A DNA stretch of 10,191 nt from Dunaliella salina (lineage: Eukaryota > Chlorophyta > Chlorophyceae > Chlamydomonadales > Dunaliellaceae): the NCBI GenBank assembly GCA_002284615.2, contig MU069480.1, forward strand, positions 197,348 to 207,538, in the 5' to 3' direction. The notes under the pieces are model-generated. The model ran no database searches, was not told the origin of the DNA, and saw nothing but the letters and a program-made list of their open reading frames with translations. Within the stretch, counting starts at the first letter, position 1; every line of letters begins with the position of its first letter. Positions 7,086-10,191 of the stretch are shown here, one piece after another. Position numbers and translations under genes: made by a program.

Positions 7086-7670
7086 CATGAAAGCAAATGA
7101 TATCATACTGGTCTAGTCCTATCCATCGATCCAAGAGTGCATGAAGGTAAAGCAAGGTAAATTTACATCGCTATATCTTCCTACGTGGGCAGCTGAGCAT
7201 GGAGGTATGGGATCAGTGAGTGAGTGCTTGAAGGCAGTGGATTTGGGAAGGGGATGCGCACGTATGAGCCGGAAGTGAGTGAGTAAGTGTGTGGAGGCAA
7301 TGTGGGAGGAGTGCGTGAAGTCCAGGACTTAGTGTGTGAAGGCACTGGATTATGAGACAATGTATATGATTACGAGTTCAAGGTTGAGCAACCATGGAGC
7401 ACATGAAAACAAAGGATGTTTCCTTCTGGGCTAGTCCTCATTGATCCATCAGTGAGTGCATGAAGGTAAAGGATTAGTGAGTGTGTGCTTGAAGGCGGTG
7501 GATCTGAGGAGGGGGTGCTCACAACAAAACCTTAGTCGCAGGTGAGTATTGTAGTGTGTGGAGGCGATAAGCAAGGAGAGCGTGATGGCCAGAAGTTACC
7601 GCGTGAAGACAATGGATTAGAAGACAATGTTCATGTCTGAGTTGCAAGAGAGGGCAAACATGGAGAGCAA
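7086..7670 (+). repeat. Diverged tandem duplication, units about 316 and 269 bp
   Basis: Unit 1 (7086-7401) and unit 2 (7402-7670) share, in order: catgaaa.caaa, a ggctagtcct / ggtctagtcct block, gatcca...gagtgcatgaaggtaaag, gagtg.(g)tgcttgaaggc.gtggat, agtgtgtggaggc, gtgaag, ggatta.gagacaatgt / gaagacaatgt, and a final catggag(c/a). Unit 1 has about 55 extra bases around 7160-7215. Both carry a nested short motif gtgNgtgNNtgaaggcaNtggat. Open frames are not conserved between units, so the duplication appears noncoding. Confidence 0.85.
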
Positions 7671-8096
7671 GAATCTTTTGGAGCTACGTGAGCTTTGACG
7701 CATAGCTGGAAAAGTAATGGCTGGCGTCTATGGCGTTTGAAACGCGTCACACTTTTTCGAATCATCATCATGAATGCATGCCAATAATCGGAACTTGTTT
7801 GCTTCTGGAACTGCTCCCAGAGGTTGAGCTGCATCTTTCATCAGCCATTTTCCTTTAGATAGGTATCTTTGGCACCCTAGCATACATCCATAGAGGCTTC
7901 ACCCACTTTTTTTTTTTTTGTTGCATGGAGATGCATGAAGATATTCATGGATACAATCCTAGACATGTGCATCCTCGATTTGGTGCAGCTGGGGACTGCA
8001 AATTGGTGCAGCTGGGGACTACTATGTGTTCTATGCAAGCATTGCCTGCTCTGTTTTCATGCATAGACAACCTAGCATATATGGCCTTTATTGTGT
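7671..8096. other. Unassigned stretch with T13 and a 23-bp duplication
   Basis: No gene can be supported. It holds a run of 13 T at 7907-7919 and a short tandem duplication: the 18-mer ttggtgcagctggggact at 7980-7997 and again at 8003-8020 (offset 23). Confidence 0.6.
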
Positions 8097-8104
8097 GTAA
8101 TTCC
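8097..8104 (+). repeat. Left target-site duplication, GTAATTCC
   Basis: Eight bases directly outside the left terminal inverted repeat. They match the right copy (GTGATTCC, 8950-8957) at seven of eight positions. Eight-base duplications are typical of hAT elements. Confidence 0.8.
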
Positions 8105-8422
8105 CAGTGCTGTGTCCTGACGCCTGACGGCGTCAGGCGTAATTTACGGTCCGTAACGTAATTCACAATTTTTACCGTCAAAAACTAAATCTTGACCGTA
8201 AATAACGGTGATTTTTATTTTTGACGTTGACGATTGGGCATTTTCATTTTTCGGTAGAAATTCGTCAGAAATTACATAAATTATAGGTGATGACTGCAAA
8301 TATGCACAGCTCTGCAGAAACCTGTATCCCTTCACTTCAAGTGTGTTTGTGAAATAGTATCTTGTTATATCCACAAAAAAACTCGGCACGATTACATGTC
8401 CTGCCCTCCATTTCTTCCCCCT

Positions 8423-8440
8423 CAGTCCAACGTTGGACTG
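8423..8440. repeat. 18-bp perfect palindrome inside the hAT element
   Basis: CAGTCCAACGTTGGACTG equals its own reverse complement. Other symmetric sites in the element are 8120-8140 (9-bp arms ACGCCTGAC/GTCAGGCGT around GGC), 8144-8156 (TTACGG-T-CCGTAA) and 8754-8765 (CGAGTGCACTCG). Confidence 0.9.
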
Positions 8441-8450
8441 TTAACATTTC

Positions 8451-8639
8451 CTAGTCCTCCCCATCCCTGAAGTCATCCTCCTTATGAAACCCCTCCTCTT
8501 CATCTCCTTGCTCTTCATAATCATCCTCATCCTCATCCTCACCCCCCTCTGCAGGCCATTGGGTGGTGGGGGTGCAAGCAGCTGCTGTGGTTTTGCCAGG
8601 CTTTCCCCACCCAGAGCCACTCTGGCTCTCTTGTTCTTG
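8451..8639 (-). pseudogene. Possible transposase C-terminal relic, acidic tail
   Basis: On the - strand a 62-codon frame opens after TAG at 8642-8640 (whose AG could be an acceptor) and ends at TAG 8453-8451. It starts QEQESQSGSGWGKPGKTT and ends in a strongly acidic tail (EDEDEDDYEEQGDEEE, then HKEDDFRDGED). Just upstream, in another - frame, ISKNKRARV resembles in composition the basic stretch that precedes the acidic C terminus of some hAT transposases. Position inside a hAT element and the acidic ending make a transposase 3' remnant reasonable, but no catalytic residue or dimerisation motif is visible. The acidic run comes partly from a GAGGAT repeat, which could be fortuitous. Confidence 0.3.
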
Positions 8640-8949
8640 CTAATCCCATGCCCAAGGTCCGAACTCATCTCCTTTCACAGCCTGTGTACCACAAGCGATT
8701 CTTTTTGACGTCCAGAATCTGATTACGGCAATTTGAGTTCACTCGGAGGCCTGCGAGTGCACTCGGCCAATGAGTCCACACTGTGGGTCACTCGAGTTCC
8801 TGACGGTCTGAGTTTTTCATACCGTTACTGACGCTTTCACACCGTCAGGAAAAGACCCACCGTAAATTATGGTTATCTGACGTTGACGTCAAAAATGCTC
8901 TGTTAATTACGGTGCCAAATTTATTTTACGGCATCAAGGCACAGGACTG

Positions 8950-8957
8950 GTGATTCC
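8950..8957 (+). repeat. Right target-site duplication, GTGATTCC
   Basis: Eight bases directly after the right inverted repeat. One mismatch to the left copy (A to G at the third base) suggests an insertion old enough to have picked up a mutation. Confidence 0.8.
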
Positions 8958-9036
8958 GTTGATTCCCTGTGATGGCTCCCTTGAATCTGCTCAACTCTTC
9001 CATGTTGCTCTGTTGACTCCTCAAAACGGCTCACAG

Positions 9037-9172
9037 GTGGCAAGCAATAGCTAAAGAGGCCAAGAGCATGCTGGATCATGGGCAAGAGGAAAGGCTGGAC
9101 GTTGAGCAGCGGATTGCTAGTCTCAGGTCCAAGGTGCAGGGCTGGGAGGGCCTCCTTGATGATGCCGTGCAG
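9037..9172 (+). CDS. Internal exon, gene D, charged helical protein
   Basis: The exon follows a good acceptor (gttgactcctcaaaacggctcacag, AG 9035-9036). One base completes a split codon, then 45 codons end at CAG before the donor GTGGGG (9173), in phase 0. The translation is rich in Glu, Lys, Ala and Leu (WQAIAKEAKSMLDHGQEERL, then DVEQRIASLRSKVQGWEGLL, DDAVQ) with heptad-like hydrophobic spacing, so an alpha-helical or coiled-coil segment is likely. Codon choice strongly favours GAG, AAG, CTG, CAG and GCC, unlike the flanking DNA. It joins in frame to the exon at 10028 across an 855-base intron. The hAT element lies just upstream, presumably in the preceding intron. Protein family not recognised; upstream exons were not found in the window. 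Confidence 0.68.
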
Positions 9173-10027
9173 GTGGGGATGAGCTTACATTGTATGCTTG
9201 ATGCTGATTGCTGGTTCAGCCTGTCAGGGCTTGCTTTCCTGTTGTGGGTGCAGCAATTCACGAGATGCCTGCATCTTTGCTTTGTTGCTGTAATGAGTGT
9301 GCAAGAGGGGGGGGGTGTCAATGTGTTGGTGTGCCAATTTGTCAAAGAATGGGGTGGTGGAGATGCATTGTAAGAAAGGGTCAGATAGCACTTTAGTCAA
9401 ATGTTGAGTGCTGTGTAATTTGCATAAACAAAGTGAATCCATTAATTGTTTTCTGCCTTATTTCTGGCTCATATCAGGCTGTGCACTGTGCTCTGTAGCG
9501 CTGTGCTCATAGTATCTAGACAGTGCATTGCTTCAGAGTGATGCTGAGTCTTGGTCCGTCATATAGCTGAAATTGACATATTGAACAGACTCCCGCTACC
9601 TGGTTCGGTCCCTGGAAATTCCTTAGCCTCAGACAGGATGTTTACGTGCTTACACCTGTGGATATTTGGCAAACTCACTTGCAAGTGCATGGAGAGTTGA
9701 TGATCTGCATGCGAGACTAAGCTCAAGGGGCAGGTTGATGGTTAATGGACTTGAGTGTGGAGCACTAGAAACAGATGAGTGAAGAAGCGATGAAAATGAC
9801 TGTTGGATTGCAAGCAGAAACTTTGCAGTGCAGTCTGCAGGTCTATGTTACTGAATTTTGAAACTGTGCAGTCATGTTGCAAGGCTAGGTGTGGCTGTCT
9901 GTGCAAAGCATCATCTTTCCCGGTAGACATGTGTGGCTGAAGTTCACATCTTTCTTTGGATCTTGTCATGTTAACCAATAAGGTGTTCTTTGCATTTGCT
10001 CGTGCTCTTGCCTTGCCTGGAACCCAG
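9173..10027 (+). other. Intron of gene D (855 bases)
   Basis: The donor is CAG|GTGGGG and the acceptor gccttgcctggaacccag. A pyrimidine-rich acceptor-like site near 9478 (ttatttctggctcatatcag) leads into TAG within seven codons in the required phase, so no extra exon is supported. A long antisense frame (10092-9742) shows no protein-like features. TGTAA at 9414-9418 is unlikely to be used if the intron is real. Confidence 0.6.
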
Positions 10028-10100
10028 AAGTTTGACAAGAGCATGGAGGAGGCATTCCAGCAGATCTTCAGCCGCGCGCGGACAAGGGTCAAGGTGCATG

Positions 10101-10102
<2 letters not shown>
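10028..10102 (+). CDS. Internal exon, gene D, continues the helical segment
   Basis: Twenty-five codons in phase 0 at both ends read KFDKSMEEAFQQIFSRARTR then VKVHE. The acceptor AG is at 10026-10027. Codon use matches the exon at 9037-9172 (AAG, GAG, CAG, ATC, AGC, CGC). The residues continue the charged helical pattern, with a basic patch near the end (SRARTRVK). The donor is GAG|GTGTGT at 10103, the very start of the (GT)n array, so the 5' splice site and the microsatellite are the same sequence. The gene continues beyond the window. Product not recognised. Confidence 0.66.

Positions 10103-10191
<89 letters not shown>
10103..10191 (+). repeat. (GT)n microsatellite, right edge
   Basis: A perfect GT array of 89 bases runs to the end of the window and is truncated by it. 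It appears to form the 5' end of the intron after the exon at 10028-10102. Confidence 0.99.

Larger units (their letters stand above)
8105..8949 (+). mobile_element. hAT-type DNA transposon, short/non-autonomous (845 bp)
   Basis: The ends form terminal inverted repeats: left CAGTGCTGTGTCCTGACGCC (8105-8124) and reverse-complemented right CAGTCCTGTGCCTTGATGCC (8930-8949), 16 of 20 identical. Near-identical 8-bp duplications flank it. A CAGTG-like terminus plus 8-bp duplication is the signature of the hAT superfamily. Subterminal regions are packed with ACGGT/ACCGT words (about five left, six right) and both contain TGACGTTGACG (8222-8232, 8878-8888), as expected for transposase binding sites. 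At 845 bp it is too short for a complete hAT transposase; a - strand open tail inside may be a relic. The right end lies 85 bases before the exon at 9037, so the element probably sits in an intron. Confidence 0.82.

Noticed and set aside
7606..7692. Coiled-coil-like + strand stretch (contains MFMSELQERANMESKNLLEL) ending near a GTGAGC donor
   Set aside because: It lies in unit 2 of the tandem duplication, the matching part of unit 1 is not conserved as coding, and its end phase does not fit the exon at 9037.
9596..9620. Possible tRNA T-arm (ggttcggtccctgg)
   Set aside because: No matching acceptor, D or anticodon arms can be folded around it. No tRNA was found elsewhere in the window.
9742..10092. 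116-codon - strand frame across the end of the gene D intron and the last exon
   Set aside because: It is antisense to an exon with clear + strand codon bias and shows no domain features.

Overview
The window looks like nuclear DNA from a eukaryote. It has long (CA)/(GT) arrays, a (CAG)19 tract, a large 45-bp minisatellite, a DNA transposon, short coding-like islands bounded by GT...AG splice-type signals, and no bacterial-style operon of long ORFs. The base composition is mixed, TGCATG-type words are common, and UGUAA-type words occur downstream of one candidate stop. A green alga such as Dunaliella or a volvocine relative fits this picture. That is inference only, because no gene here was recognised well enough to fix the organism.

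Layout, left to right. 1-170: a (CA)n array and its decayed edge. 301-1220: a possible four-exon 3' end of a + strand gene whose splice phases all agree, ending at TGA 1218-1220 with AATAAA shortly after. 1621-2421: a region of conflicting open frames around a (CAG)19 tract (a Ser-rich frame broken by one TAG, a possible Ala/Ser-rich first exon, an exon-like block at 2132-2246). 2422-3860: mostly unassigned, with one diverged tandem duplication at 3088-3320. 3901-5151: a 45-bp minisatellite of about 19 units with higher-order structure, then a (TG)69 array. 5321-5988: a three-exon, phase-consistent + strand gene model. 6239-7082: weakly supported open frames. 7086-7670: a diverged tandem duplication of a roughly 270-315 bp unit. 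8097-8957: an 845-bp hAT-type transposon with terminal inverted repeats and an 8-bp target-site duplication. 9037-10102: two well-supported exons of a + strand gene encoding a charged helical segment, with a (GT)n array starting exactly at the last splice donor.

The best supported items are the repeats, the hAT element and the two exons at 9037-9172 and 10028-10102. The other gene models rest on splice-site context, phase agreement and protein-like composition. No product is named because no conserved domain could be recognised. The window opens in (CA)n and closes in (GT)n, so its limits may be assembly breaks at simple repeats.
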